Assembly: GCF_000006565.2 (NCBI RefSeq)
Contig: NC_031475.1
Location: 1,633,535-1,697,534 of the forward strand
DNA from: Toxoplasma gondii ME49
Taxonomy: Eukaryota; Apicomplexa; Conoidasida; Eucoccidiorida; Sarcocystidae
Length of the DNA stretch: 64,000 nt
Direction: 5' to 3'
Every line of letters starts with the position of its first letter. Positions within the stretch are counted from its first letter, which is position 1. Shown piece after piece: positions 1-12,290 of the stretch. The translations under genes were made by a program, and so were the position numbers. The notes beneath the pieces were generated by a model. It was given only the letters and a program-made list of their open reading frames with translations, had not been told where the DNA came from and did not search any database.

Positions 1-2836
1 TCTGTTCTGCGTGTTCCGGTTTCAGGCGTTGGCGCTTTGCAGGCTGCTTTACCAGGACGAAGTTCCTGCGTCTGTCCTGGACGCAATGCAGCCTTTGGCT
101 GTTGCTGCCTCGACAGTTCTCGAGAACAAGTGTGCAATGGCAGCAGCGTTAACGCCCTGCAGGGAGCAGGTGGAGAGGGAAGGAAATATTCTCTGATACG
201 TGGAGGCAGAGACGCAGGTTCTTCCCGTCACCATTTTGCTCCATTATGGTTCTGGGTTTAGCAATATCTGCTGATCCAGACCACGAAGTCAGACAGCCCG
301 TGCGCTGCTCTAACTTGAATGGAGTCTTCTTATCAACGTATCTCTTCAGATCGGCTGGACTGCACGCCAGAGCTGACTTCATTCGCAGCTGTATCGCCCC
401 TCTTGTCTTAGGCCGATACCAAAATTACTCTACACGAAAGCTAGGCCTCCCGCTTCAGTGTGCTCTGAAATGCTTTAAGAAAGATAAACCTGGAACTACT
501 GTCGAAAGTATGTAGTCGAAGGTAGACAGCGAGTCCCTCTCTGCCCCGTTGACCATAAATACCCTCCACATGGTGCATCCACTAAAGACTAGGTAAGTCG
601 GTTATTTTGTGGCAGCAGAGAAAAATGAAATAACGCGGTTCTGATGTCCGGAGCCAAACTGCTCGCTCCTAGCTTTTGCACAAAAAGGCCAGCACTATAA
701 GTGGCGTTACGCGTGGCCATGAGCTTAAAAGAGACCCCCCCAAAATTGCTCAGTGACTGTACGGGAACGTGGTCCCGGTAAAATAGGTCACATCTGTTTT
801 GTGGTTCCCACACCTGAGCAGTGCCCCTCAACAGATTTTAGGCGGAGGACGGATAGCCAACATCCGCCAGTCTCAGGGCGGAGGGACTCTGTAAGAAACG
901 CCTCAGCAGGACCTGTGACAGAAACGAGCGACTGTGTCCATTTGACACCGCTGAACGATTTCAAAAACCCGCTTGTGTGGCGCCGGAAAGCGTGCGATGT
1001 GTAGAGTATTGATAATGACACCACCGCTTTGCACACGGCATGAAAGTCAGCACTGATGTCAAGCATCGGAGTTGTACTGGTCACATCACTCCACATGAAT
1101 TAGAGCTTTAAGAGCATAGGGACTTTTCTGTACGCTTCAGTGACCACACGAAAGATGCCGCGTGTCTTGAAACGAGACACGGGAGCGCTAGTTTTTCGTT
1201 TATCGCGCATCAAAGAGCCAAACCATAAACGACTGAATATGCCGCTCTGCTGGAGTCATCCCGGAAACTATCGTGATGCTTTGTAACACAGGAAACACGT
1301 TATTATGCGAGGACGTCTGTGGTTTACGTCTTAAAAATCTCGTTAGCTTGAGTCATCCGCTCTTTTGGATCGGCTGCGTGGTTACTGTCCATCTGTTCCA
1401 CAGGAGTGACTATATCCTGGCTATCCGTGTGTGAGTGCCCGATGCTGTGGAACAACAATCACGCCATCTCAAGAACGATACACACAAAAGTGAGGGGAAG
1501 CAGCTCGAGGCAATCCTTTAGGAAAAGTTTGATGAGCAGAAGATTCTGTTGCACCGAAGGCTGCCATTTAGAGCGTTTCGGGGGAGGACGGCTAACTTTC
1601 AAGCATTGAGCACTGCATGTGCATGGACAGGGACGTTTGTGTCAACCAGAAACCGTTGCCTTGTATGCCACTGCTTGAACCCTGCAGGGAGGTCTACAGG
1701 AGAGAGAAAATAACAATGTTGGTTCTCAACCTTGTGTCCCAGTACTCTTAAAACGGCCGTTTCAGGCTCCATTAATGCTATTCGTTAGCGGGACGAGTTC
1801 TTCCACCACGCCACCGCATTATTTGCGTTGTTCTCTGTTTCCCTCTAGATCATCTTGGTGTCTTGCCCTTCCGGCAGCGTGTGCCCGGACTTCATGACGT
1901 GTCAAAATTTGTACCTTTCGGGAGAGGCAGAGCAACTCAATGAAACCTGCTTGAATGAACGGCATGCTGAAAGCATTTTAGGATTTGCTAGTGGTATAAA
2001 CTGTTGGTCCCAAGGAACGCGAATTGACGAACGCTTGGGGGTGCATCGAACTTGAGCGGGTGAACAGGCCGCTACGGGCGTCCAGAACTCTCCGTCGCAC
2101 AGTCGTCGCCTGGAGTTACTGTAACGGGCGTTTGCGGTCACCCTCATGGAATGTTCTTTACTTCAGTGCTCGCTTGTCCAGAGTTGTAGAAGAAGTGTTT
2201 ATCGCTTTGTGAGGCTCACTTTTGCTGTCAAACTGTCCATGTCTGGTCGTGTTCCGCGCACTGGTTCATTCTCGTGTGCGGCCTTTCGTGATGACCAGGA
2301 CTCCCGCGTGAAGTGTGTCGCGATTTCTAGCGCTTAGTTCTTCACGTCGAATGATTCCGCTATCTTTCCCGCGCCTTCGCCAGGCCGGTGGCGGGAACTT
2401 TCTTCGTCCGCAATACCGGCGTTGTCGAGGTCACGTGCGGGTTTCTACGAAAGCGCTTTGGGGGGGTTTCCACGCCGCGCATGCGCCCGCGTTTTTTCCG
2501 GGAACTCTGACCAGCACGGTGAATCCTTTTCACGCACCCCTGACTTGCTTACCTCACCGAACAGCTTCTTGCCTTTCTTTCCAGGGGTCCTCCGCAGCCT
2601 CAACTGGTTGCCCGTTCTGGCTCGGCGCCTTGTCTGCGGTGTTCAGCCTCCTGACATTGTCAGGACGCGGTGTTTCCTTCGTTTCTCGCCGCGCTCTCGA
2701 CTCTAGTCGTCACTGCAGTTCCCCAAGCGCCTGTCTTCACTCTACCCTCCATGGGCTACCTCCGTCGCAGTTCCTCAGCTCCGGAAACTTTCTGCAGAGT
2801 CTGCAAAAGCCATCGCTGCGCTTCTGTTCATCAAGC
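1..2836. other. No gene recognised; upstream region of aminopeptidase P
   Basis: Only short open frames without family resemblance are present. The frame of the aminopeptidase P first exon stays open back to an ATG at 2315, but the extra 174 codons show no similarity to the family, so this stretch is read as promoter and 5' UTR. The real transcript start cannot be seen. Confidence 0.5.
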
Positions 2837-5800
2837 ATGGCGCGAGATGGCCAGAGTAGCGACGCAGGCCTGTCGCCGGGAGAGAAACTCTCCCAGATGC
2901 GGACGCTCATGAAGGATCGTAACCTGGACGCCTTCGTCGTGTACAGCGGAGATGCGCATGGAAGTGAAATCCCCGCACCATCTGACGAAAGGCGGCAGTT
3001 CCTCACCGGGTTCGACGGTAGCAGCGGCGTCGCCGTTGTCACTGCGGATGAGGCTCTCTTGTGGACAGACGGCAGGTACTTTGTCCAGGCAGAGCAGCAG
3101 CTCGACGCTTCTCTTTGGACGCTCATGAAACAGAACACGCCTGGAACCCCGAAAGTCCCGGAGTGGCTCTTCAACAACTCAAAAGGTGTGTTGCGAACCC
3201 TGTTCAACAAACCACTGGGTTCGAGCTTGAAGGTCTTTGTTTACCGGTGTTTACTCGCGCTCGGGCGATCATTTGTCTCTCTGTGTTTTAGCAAAGGGAA
3301 CGCAGTGTCACTCGTAAATTCCTGCTACTTCAGCTGCCACTTATCCTGTGCCAAGCGTGCTCCTCCAGAGAAACGGTCGCGGTGTTTGCATCTGGCAAAA
3401 ATATACACCCAAACGCAGCGCACGCAATGTCAAGAGGCAACTGTAGCGAGACTCCCTGTTGCTCACCATAAAATTCAAACGGTGTGTACCTTCACCTCTC
3501 TCACACTGCTGCCTCCATGCGTGTTAACAAGCAACCGCAACCTTGGAAAGTAAATCGCGGAACTACGAATTTGACTTTCCTGACATTCCTATCTTTGGTA
3601 TGTGGGCATTTTTTCTGGATTTCTTCCTCCTATCCCGTCTGAGTGTCTGCTGTGTATGCGTTTGCCAGTGAAACGCGTGGGCATCGATGGCCATTGCACT
3701 CCCATCTCGGAGTATCGGCAGTTGCTCCACGCCGGTTTCTCGCCTCCTTCCGCTCCTTGCCTAGGCGCCTCAAGCAGTCTCTCTCTGAAAAATGACGGCG
3801 CGTCTCGCCCTTCAGACATCGCGGAATCGAAGGAACTCATCCTTTCTGAGAATCTCGTGGACCTTGTCTGGGGGGCGGCTCGACCCCCAGCTCCGTGTGC
3901 TGAGATCCATGTTCACCCGCTTTCATATGCAGGCAAGTCTGAGATATCGTCGTACCCTCAAGGGGGTTTCAGCGTGTAGCAAAAGGGTGGACTGTTTTGA
4001 GCTGCAGAGTCGGCATCTCTCAACCCGTTGCTGCATTGGCAATTCAGCGCTGTCGGATACGTTTCCTGTCAGGTGCCACCACGCGAGAGAAGGCGGCACA
4101 GGTGCTTCAACAGATGGCCGCTGCTCGCTGCGATGTTCTGCTTATTTCCGTAAGAACAAAGGAGTTGCATATGGAGATGGGGTTGCGAGTAGTCAAGGAA
4201 TGTGTGTTTCTGACTTTCAGGCTCCACGGCTGTGCAGTCTTTCGATCCAACATTTCGATTTGGCAGAAAGCGAAAACCGCGTTGCCCATTTCTAGTGAAC
4301 CCTGAAGTGGCAAAGAGACCAGAGAAACCCTAGAATGTGGACAACGGTCTCTGGCCAAAGGTTTCGGAAAGTTCTTTCAATTGATACCTTGTTTCAATAG
4401 AAAGCATGTTAATCATGTCTTCAATTCTTGAGCATGCTGCTCTTTTCGTGAGCCTGCTGGTGTGGAATTAGGGTTACAGCGTTTCAACGCAAAATGTTAG
4501 TTCGTTTTCTTCGTTTCTTGGACAAGTTTGCGTACGCCTACTTGCACAGACTCGAGACCAGCAACGAAGATGAGAACATACCTAAACTTCTGAAGGACGC
4601 GGAGGTGTTAGGTGAACAGCAAGAAGGCTAGAAGCAGTTTTCGTGTGAATAGCGACTTTTGCTGGGAAAGAACTGTTTCAGGTGGACTGCACATTCCCCG
4701 CAGGCACTCGACGATGTGGCTTGGTTTTTGAATCTCCGAGGCGCGGACGTTCCTTGCTCTCCTGTCTTCCTCTCGTACTGCCTGATCGTCAACACGGCTT
4801 CCGCCTCTTGCCCGCCTGAAAGCGGCAACCCTGCTCAAGACGCCTCGCCTCTGATTGTGTACGTGCTGTCCTTGCTTCTGTTTCGGCAGCCGTGAAAAAA
4901 GCTTTCTCTGGGGGCTTGCCCACGCGGATTCAACAAGAGACTTTTGGTGGGGAAAGTGACAGACAAGGAAGAAAGAACTGATACCAAAGAGCAGAAATGA
5001 ACTGCATGCACTGTGTTGCTCGCAGTTCCAGCATCGCAGCCGGCCACATTTTTGGAACCGCTACAGGTGCTGCTTTCCACTGTTCACGCAGCACGTGGGT
5101 GCAAAGCTCTGAGTCACACCTTAACCTCAGAAACCCTGATAAAATCACCCTGGCGTCAACCTTCTCTTAAACTTCTCTGGAGAATGACGTGGTAGAAGGA
5201 TCTCCAGCGGGTGTTGGCAAGGGGTTTGTTCACCAGGACACGGCACGATCCTAATTGTTGTGATTCTCATGAAGGTAGAGAGAGAGAAAGGTTGTCATGT
5301 ATCTTTGAAACTGTGTGGCTAGCGATAATACTACATGAACAGCGGATCTATGGGCCGCCCTTGGTTCTGTGTTTGTTTACTTGTGAATGTCGTAGCTCCC
5401 CACGGTTCCAACACTGCGTGAGTATGCTCGCCTGCAGTGTCTATCCGCTCCTTCAAACAAAACCACTTCAGTATGGTTGCTGTCGGTTCTGCCTTGGAAC
5501 TCTTTAATCAGGGTATGCATAGCTCTCTAGAACACACACCAGTGTCTGTGGGGTGACTGTGTTATACGATTTTGATGTCTGTAGCGTGTTTCGGGTGTTC
5601 TTCGAAAGCCCCGTGTGCCAGGTGTGTGACGTGTCTCTTTGTCCAGCCTTTACACAAACGAAGCGCGAATCAAAGGCGCCGTTGCTGAGGAACTCGCCAA
5701 GTCGCGTGTCTACGTTCGGCCCTACGCCAGCGTCTGCAACGACCTGCGGCATGTCCTTCAAAACAAACCTTCCTTCGTAGACTTCATTCGAAAAGCGGGC

Positions 5801-8800
5801 CAGAAGGGAAACGCGGAAGCGGACGTGGTCAACCGACAAAGCGATGACAGATCCAAGAAAGAAAAAACGGGTGCCGAAATGCTTTGGCTCGACCCAACTG
5901 CCAACGTCTCCATTTTCGCCACCGCCAACGAATGCGACACCCGCGTTACTCTGACGGTGACTCCAGCTGCGAAACAGAAGGTCCGTTTTCCAGGCCACCT
6001 TTTCCTTGGCGAAAAACCTGGGGGGTTCCTTAGAGCTTTCTCGACTGGAGAGAGTAGTTTGCTTGTCACGTCTAGCTTTTGACGTTTCTGCTTGGAAGCG
6101 CCTGTGGGTTTCTCGTGTCCTGAAGCCGAGGCGTGGGGCCCAAGTCCCCCGCGGGGGTGGAAGGCAGGGGCTGAGAGCGTAGCTCGCGCTGCAGAATTGA
6201 TTTTTCCTTGCAGAAACAGGGATTGTACCGTGTGCACTTTGTTTCTACGAACATAGAAAACTCTGGTGAACCAAATAAACTGTGGGCATCTTTTCTCGAT
6301 GGTGTAAATGAAAAGCCATACCGTATAAAGCAGGAAGTCCATTGTTTGTTGCCTTGGAGTCTAGAGAAACCTACATTTCCTCCTTTCCCAGGTAATCCAC
6401 GTGGATCTTGGGTGGGGGTTTACCGCGTCGGGGAGGCATCGAGCGTGCGTGGCATCTGTTTACAATCGAAAGGTGTTTTCCTATTGCCAGTTGGATCATT
6501 TGTTCGAACCTGTATATGCACATATATGTGGAAAGGGGTGGCATCCGTATCTGCGACGATGCGTCATTTCAGGCAGTGAAGAACCCAGCGGAGCTGGAGG
6601 GAATGAAGGAGGCGCATGTGCAGGACGGCGTGGCTTTGGCGAAGTTTCTTACATGGTTGGAAGAGAGAAGCGAGGACCCGCAAGCTGAGTCTTTTACTGA
6701 GTGGGAGGTGGCCCAAGTCGTGGATGGCCTTCGAGCTCTCTCTGTAGGTCACGCTGACTTTCAAGGTTTACGGCTTCGTTTATTTTTAAGAGCTTCGAAG
6801 TTCGGGGACAGCCACGTGAGGGCTTCTCTGCCGCCTCTGTCAGACCTTCGTGTTGCGTGTACGGCTCAAGGAAAGTGGACAAGAGTGTCAGAAACGGAGG
6901 GACTTTCCTTGTCACTTGGATCAAACCCAATCGCATGCATATTGTTTCCTCACGTGTGTACCGCCCTCTCTGTGGACTGCTGTGTATCCTTTTGCGTGGC
7001 ATCGACCTCAGCCGTCATTCCGGGGAATTTCGTTCTCCACTATCGCCTCTGCCAACGCCAATGCGGCCATCGTCCACTACCGGTAAGAGAGTGTGTACGG
7101 CTCCGGTCGCAGAAAGTAGGAATGGAGGCGCCTCTCGGACCGCGAGTGTGTTTGAATTCAGGCTCGGGGTTCCGTGACGCACTTCCGTGTTCACCTGAAA
7201 TCAATGTGGAGTCAGTCTTTCCGCATTTCTTCGTGTGTTTGTAGGCCTATCAGAGAACACAGTGCACCTGTCACCTCCTCATGTCTCTTTCTCCTCGACA
7301 GCGGCGCCCATTACGCCGTTGGAGGGACGACAGATGTGACGCGAACTGTGCACACGGGAACTCCAAGCGAGAGTCAGAAACGCTATTTCACTCTGGTTCT
7401 CAAGGTGAGGAAAGCGACTGAAAGTCTCGCACAGAGGCTGGCCAGGCGTCATGACAGTCTCTGTGTCACCGCCAATGTCTGTTGAAAAAAGTGGACGCAG
7501 GTTTCCAAAAATGATGCAACGCGCACTTTGCGAAATTTCCTTCCCACGGTAAACCCTTCGGCAAAATCGAGGTTAATAAAGAAATACAGTCAGGCACACT
7601 TCCTAAATGAACTGGCGCACCTCCAGGTTAAAGAAGTCGGTCGTGGCGATCCTCGAAGTCGTGGACTCGTCAGTTTACGGATCGAGCCCCGTCAAGGTTT
7701 TCAGCTCTGCCGTCGAATGTGTTTGGGGGGGATCGTTTCCTTTGGTCGCTGTGTGGAACTGAGTCGCGAGATCTTGGCTTGTTGGCGGCATGTTTGCACG
7801 CCGCAAAGGAGACCGGCGTGTGGCTCATCCATGTAGTTTAGTTTGTCCTTGTCTTTTTCCAGGGATTCATCGGCTTGTCTCGGCAAGTGTTTCCACAAGG
7901 GACGCGAGGACCGCAGCTGGACGTTCTCGCGCGCCAGCATTTGTGGGCCTCTGGTCTGGATTATCGCCATGGTGAGAATGGAGTTCCGTCGTCAAACTGT
8001 GAAGGGATATTGAGTGTTCGTTCTCTTCCGTACCAGCACCTCAGCAAGGTGACGCAATACAGAGACGCTGCGTGAGTCTGCAGATGGAACACCGTTTGTC
8101 AGTGCTGTCAGTTTTTGTCAGTGACTCCGGCAGCGGGTGAACGAGGCGTAGGAGCGGTTGGTTAATCTTTCTGTCTCCTGGTTACTCTTGCCACAAAGAC
8201 GTAGGTATGCATTTCTTCTACGTGATTGTAAACGGTTCTAGCACGCTTGGAGGTGCAGATCTTGGGGTTGGAGTTCCCCCACAAGAACTGCCGTTCCTGC
8301 ATCCTACACACATGTCTCGGATTTCTCTCCCTTCTGCCAGGTACGGGCCACGGCGTCGGGAGCTACCTGAACGTTCACGAAGGGCCTATCGGCATCTCTC
8401 CGCGTCTCATTGTACGTTTTTCAACGACGGGAAGTTTGCGTTCTGACCATGACCAGTGTGAGGTAGTCGACCGACCTGCTCGCTTCTCGCGTGCTCCTTG
8501 CTCTTCAACTCAACTCCTTATGCCGTTATTTCAGATTCATCTGCCAAGGCAACCAGGATGAAATGATGTAGTTCACCGTTACCGTCGTGATTTCGGAAAC
8601 CCGATATCAATCTGGGAAGGCGGGGGATTCTCATGTGATTTGGTGCGTCTCTCTGGACTTTTTTTAACGGTTGGAAACTTGAATGATTGGTTAAAAAGGA
8701 GGACCGTAGTATTTGCAAGTCTCCTGTACCAATGTGGTACATTATTTTCAAATATAACCCCTCTTGGACACTGCTAGCGTGGGTCACTGGGTGTCTGGAC

Positions 8801-10174
8801 GTGTGGCGCGCCTAGCGGACGCAACACGACACATGTCGGCATGAGTGAAACAGGTGGATACAAGATACGAATGTAGACTGTTGCGTGTGTGTAACACCGA
8901 AGGAGACACATCAGACTAGAGAAGAAACCAGTGAAAGCCGAGAACCCAATAGCAACGGGATAGAACAGGCAACATGTAAAACACGTGTCTATACTGATAT
9001 ATGTCATTTCGTGAATGTATCTAACCCAACACACAGCAGTGCTTTTCGTCTGCTGTACAAGGCACGAGTGGGACAGGGGCAGTGGGATTTCTGTGTTTTC
9101 CAGGAAGAAACTTGGGGACCTTTTGGTGCGACTGTGCGTTGACTGCTCACTATCGGGACACGTGAGGATTGATATTTCTGCGTCTTCATGTATGCTCGTT
9201 TCTGTACGCAGTGTCAAGCAGGCGAGACCGATCTGGCGGAGGGCAACGTGCTGTCGGTGGAGCCTGGATTTTATCAGCAAGGCAGTCTTGGCATCCGCAT
9301 AGAGAATCTCGTTTACGTCACAAAGTAGGCTCGTGAGATAACCTCACCCCGCGCATGGGCGTTCAAACTCTCGCAACAAACTACTAAGCGACCCGTTTTG
9401 TACGCCAAGGTGCTGTTTTTACAAGGAAAAGCGTTTAGTTCACGTAAGAGAAATTGTGTGCACTCACCGGCTAATGTTTTCCCGAAACACGACGCGCGCG
9501 AGACCGTTCAGTGTGAATTGGGGTCGTCAACGGTGCGACTGCGATCTGTGGTGCACAGAGCAACTCCATCTGAGAACTTCGAAAACATGAGGTTTCTCCG
9601 CTTCGACCAGCTTACTGTGGTCCCCATACAGAAAAAGCTGATTCTTCCGTCTCTCTTGACAAATGAGGTAAATATTCATCACTTCTTCCCCTGGGATGTA
9701 GCAACAGGAGTGGCTGCGGCATGTCTTCAAGAGCGTGCAGTGTAGTAATCTGTCTCAGTAGATTCAGGTCTTTCCCCAACGCAAGCCCTGTCGTCGAGAT
9801 GAAAGTGTCGGCGGGAAAAGTGCCAACTGCAGCTCCACGCAGTGAATTCACTGGCGAGTGTGTTGAAACTCCCAGGAAGAAAAGTTTAGCTACTTCAATT
9901 TTACAGATTCCTCTTCGTGTTTTCTTCTCTTTTTAACCTTGTTGTCTTGGCTTCCCTGTCCTCTGTGCACCCTGCGACTCAGGAAATTCAGTGGCTGAAC
10001 GATTACCACCAAAAAGTGTGGACGCTCGTCGCTCCTCGACTTCAAGAAGAAGCCAAACAGAATAATGCGGTCACGTCAATCACTGTGGGGGGAAACAGAC
10101 TAATGTCAGTGCCCAGTCCGGACCACACCCTTAGCTGGCTCGAGAAGGCCACAGCTCCTTTGCCTCTCCACTAG
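2837..10174 (+). CDS. APP: Aminopeptidase P (Xaa-Pro aminopeptidase, M24B), 13 exons, 724 aa
   Basis: Metallopeptidase that removes an N-terminal residue preceding proline; probably cytosolic, like XPNPEP1. Exons: 2837-3185, 3669-3932, 4073-4149, 4704-4858, 5647-5980, 6573-6743, 7012-7082, 7245-7404, 7863-7971, 8341-8411, 9212-9324, 9559-9667, 9983-10174. The sum is 725 codons including stop, and each junction keeps phase and aligns almost gap-free with human XPNPEP1. The N-terminal creatinase-like domain has the [10 protein letters not shown] and WTDGRYF blocks. The C-terminal pita-bread domain carries the dinuclear metal ligands Asp492 (LLDSGAHY), Asp504 (GTTDVTRT), His567 (GTGHGVGS), Glu604 (VEPGFY) and Glu618 (GIRIEN). 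No key residue is missing. The start at 2837 (MARDG) gives the usual family length; an in-frame ATG at 2315 would add an unrelated N-terminus. The second intron (3933-4072) begins with GC rather than GT. Confidence 0.95.
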
Positions 10175-12290
10175 CGCAATCCATCCGCGGCTTTTCTGCA
10201 TGCAGCCGTCTTGCACAGATTGAAAATTTTGATTGAGCGGGTTCTTTTTGTGTGAGGGACGAGGGAACTTGTTTTAATGAAGGAAACAAGCGAATCAGGG
10301 GAAACGGCGGGTGAGTGCGGACACCTGGCACCCAGTCTATGTGGCAGCGATGAGAGTGACAGGCTTCCTAGCACTGAAGGAAACACCTTTGCGAACAGTT
10401 CGTTGTACAGAAAGAACGGAACTTTTCGGTTTACAGGGGCCCCCAGTATTATGTAAAATTTTGCGTTTCCAGTCCGTGTGAGGTCGCGGACACGCTCATG
10501 CATTACCTTCGGGACTCGTCGCGAAACCACATTCGTGGACTGTGGGGTTCCGTTACTGAACATCAGAACAAAGCGCTGAATCGTTAGTTGTTCCGTGCCA
10601 GCATATGGGCCGAGAAGTAGCTGTAAGAGCAGCAACTTCTGACTGTACAGAGTCTCAGCTGATGGCAAAACTGAATCTGGCCTGTACCGCAGCATAACCA
10701 GCGCGTGACTGGTGCACTAGATGTCCACAAATTATTTTCGACAGTATATATATATATATATATATACGTATAAGGAGTGGTGAAGGGCAGAACTACAAAA
10801 AGAAATCCCGGTCAAAGTGTAAGAGGAAAAAGCCGGTGACACAACGGGTAGAGTGGGTACCAGCAGTGCAGAGAGTCTATTGCCAGTGTAGGCGTGTTTC
10901 AATAAAAAAGACGGCTATTTCGTGACAGAAATAATGTCATAAATGTCGGGGTCGGTGGGCCAGGATGGAGACAACACGTGTGGTGCTTCAAACCCATACG
11001 CCATAACCGAGAGTCAGGAGGCCCTTTTCCCCAAATAAGAATAAAGCAGGCGAAGGTCTAACTAGTGGAAGGGGAAGAGTGTAACTAATAACTGCCCCTG
11101 GCATCGAAACAAATTTGTTCTCAGGGGAGCCGAGACAAGAAGTACTTTTGCTGTTGACCTTTCTGACTTCTTTCGGCATCTGGAATGCTCTCTTTAGCTC
11201 AAAGGCCGGAATCATTGACGACGGTACGATTGAAGAACGCGAATTCGCTAACACGTGAACCAACTCAAGCGGGCTGGTACTTGTCTCTGTCGAGGAAGTA
11301 GTGTCACATTACTCCATTGGTGGCATCCTTGTCGTGGTTTAAGACGCATCCAATTTCTTCGTAGAAGATAAATCTGGTATGCCCCAGTTTGGAGGCTATT
11401 TGAATAAGCCCAAATGGTGTCTTCCGGAAGGGCAAAATCGTGCACACCATGTTCCCAGCGCCGCCGCGCCCTCCCTCGTCCGAACAGTGTAGACACTGAA
11501 TTAATTTCGGTTAGCAAAAATGTTTGCTTTCCACGTGTCCAATAAGTCTGCGTTCACGACACTGACAAGCCACCTTCTGGTACGAAGTGATTCGCCTAGT
11601 TTCGGGTACGCTAACCTGGAACGGGTGGGTCACTCGGACAGGACGAGGCGTGAGTATCGTGCATGCGACGAGAGCCAAAACGTTGGCATGCAATGCAGTT
11701 AGCTGACTGCCTCGCGCTTCGTGCTGCACTCTTTCGTCGACAAAACCTCTACAAAATCTGTAAAATAAAAGAATGTTCGCCATTGTTCCCGAATCCGTTA
11801 TTTGATTCCAATCGTGAGTACGATGAGGGTGCACTGTGAGTACCTCCGTCGACGGAAATCGCATGATACCTTAACCGAGTTACTTCAAGAGTGAAACGAG
11901 ACAAGTCTCCACCATCGTGAGAAAACTTGCCTTATCGGGTGACAGGAAATCAGCTGACGCGACCTGTATGAATGCAAATTCGTGCTGTCCCTTCTTCACA
12001 AGCTAAATTTGAGCCGGAGGAGAAATCCTTGTTCGTTGCGACGACACCACAAGGAGTCAGGGTGCCTCCTCTCTGATATCCAGCCTTTTTTTGATGACAA
12101 CTGGTCAGCGGTCCACACCAGGATCGCCACTGGAGGAGAAGCGTAGGGTTCCTAACGTTTTCGATGGTGCCTTTTCGAGTCTAATGCGTCCTTTCTGTCG
12201 TCCAGTTGGAGCATTGTCTTGGCCCATTCCGGCCGTTGTTGCCCGTTGCTCGCTGAATAGTGGTCAAAGCAGTTTTTGCCTTCAAAAAAG
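10175..12290. other. Spacer between aminopeptidase P and ankyrin gene
   Basis: No coding region recognised. It must contain the 3' UTR of aminopeptidase P and the 5' region of the ankyrin gene. A TA microsatellite lies at 10745-10766. Short open frames on both strands lack any family signature. Confidence 0.5.

Noticed and set aside
2315..2836. In-frame upstream extension of aminopeptidase P
   Set aside because: 174 extra codons without similarity to any aminopeptidase P; the ATG at 2837 gives the expected length. A targeting extension cannot be fully excluded.
6340..6375. Possible extra aminopeptidase P exon encoding SPLFVALES
   Set aside because: It has no usable donor in phase, and exons 5 and 6 join directly with a gap-free alignment to XPNPEP1 (TPAAKQK|AVKNPAE).
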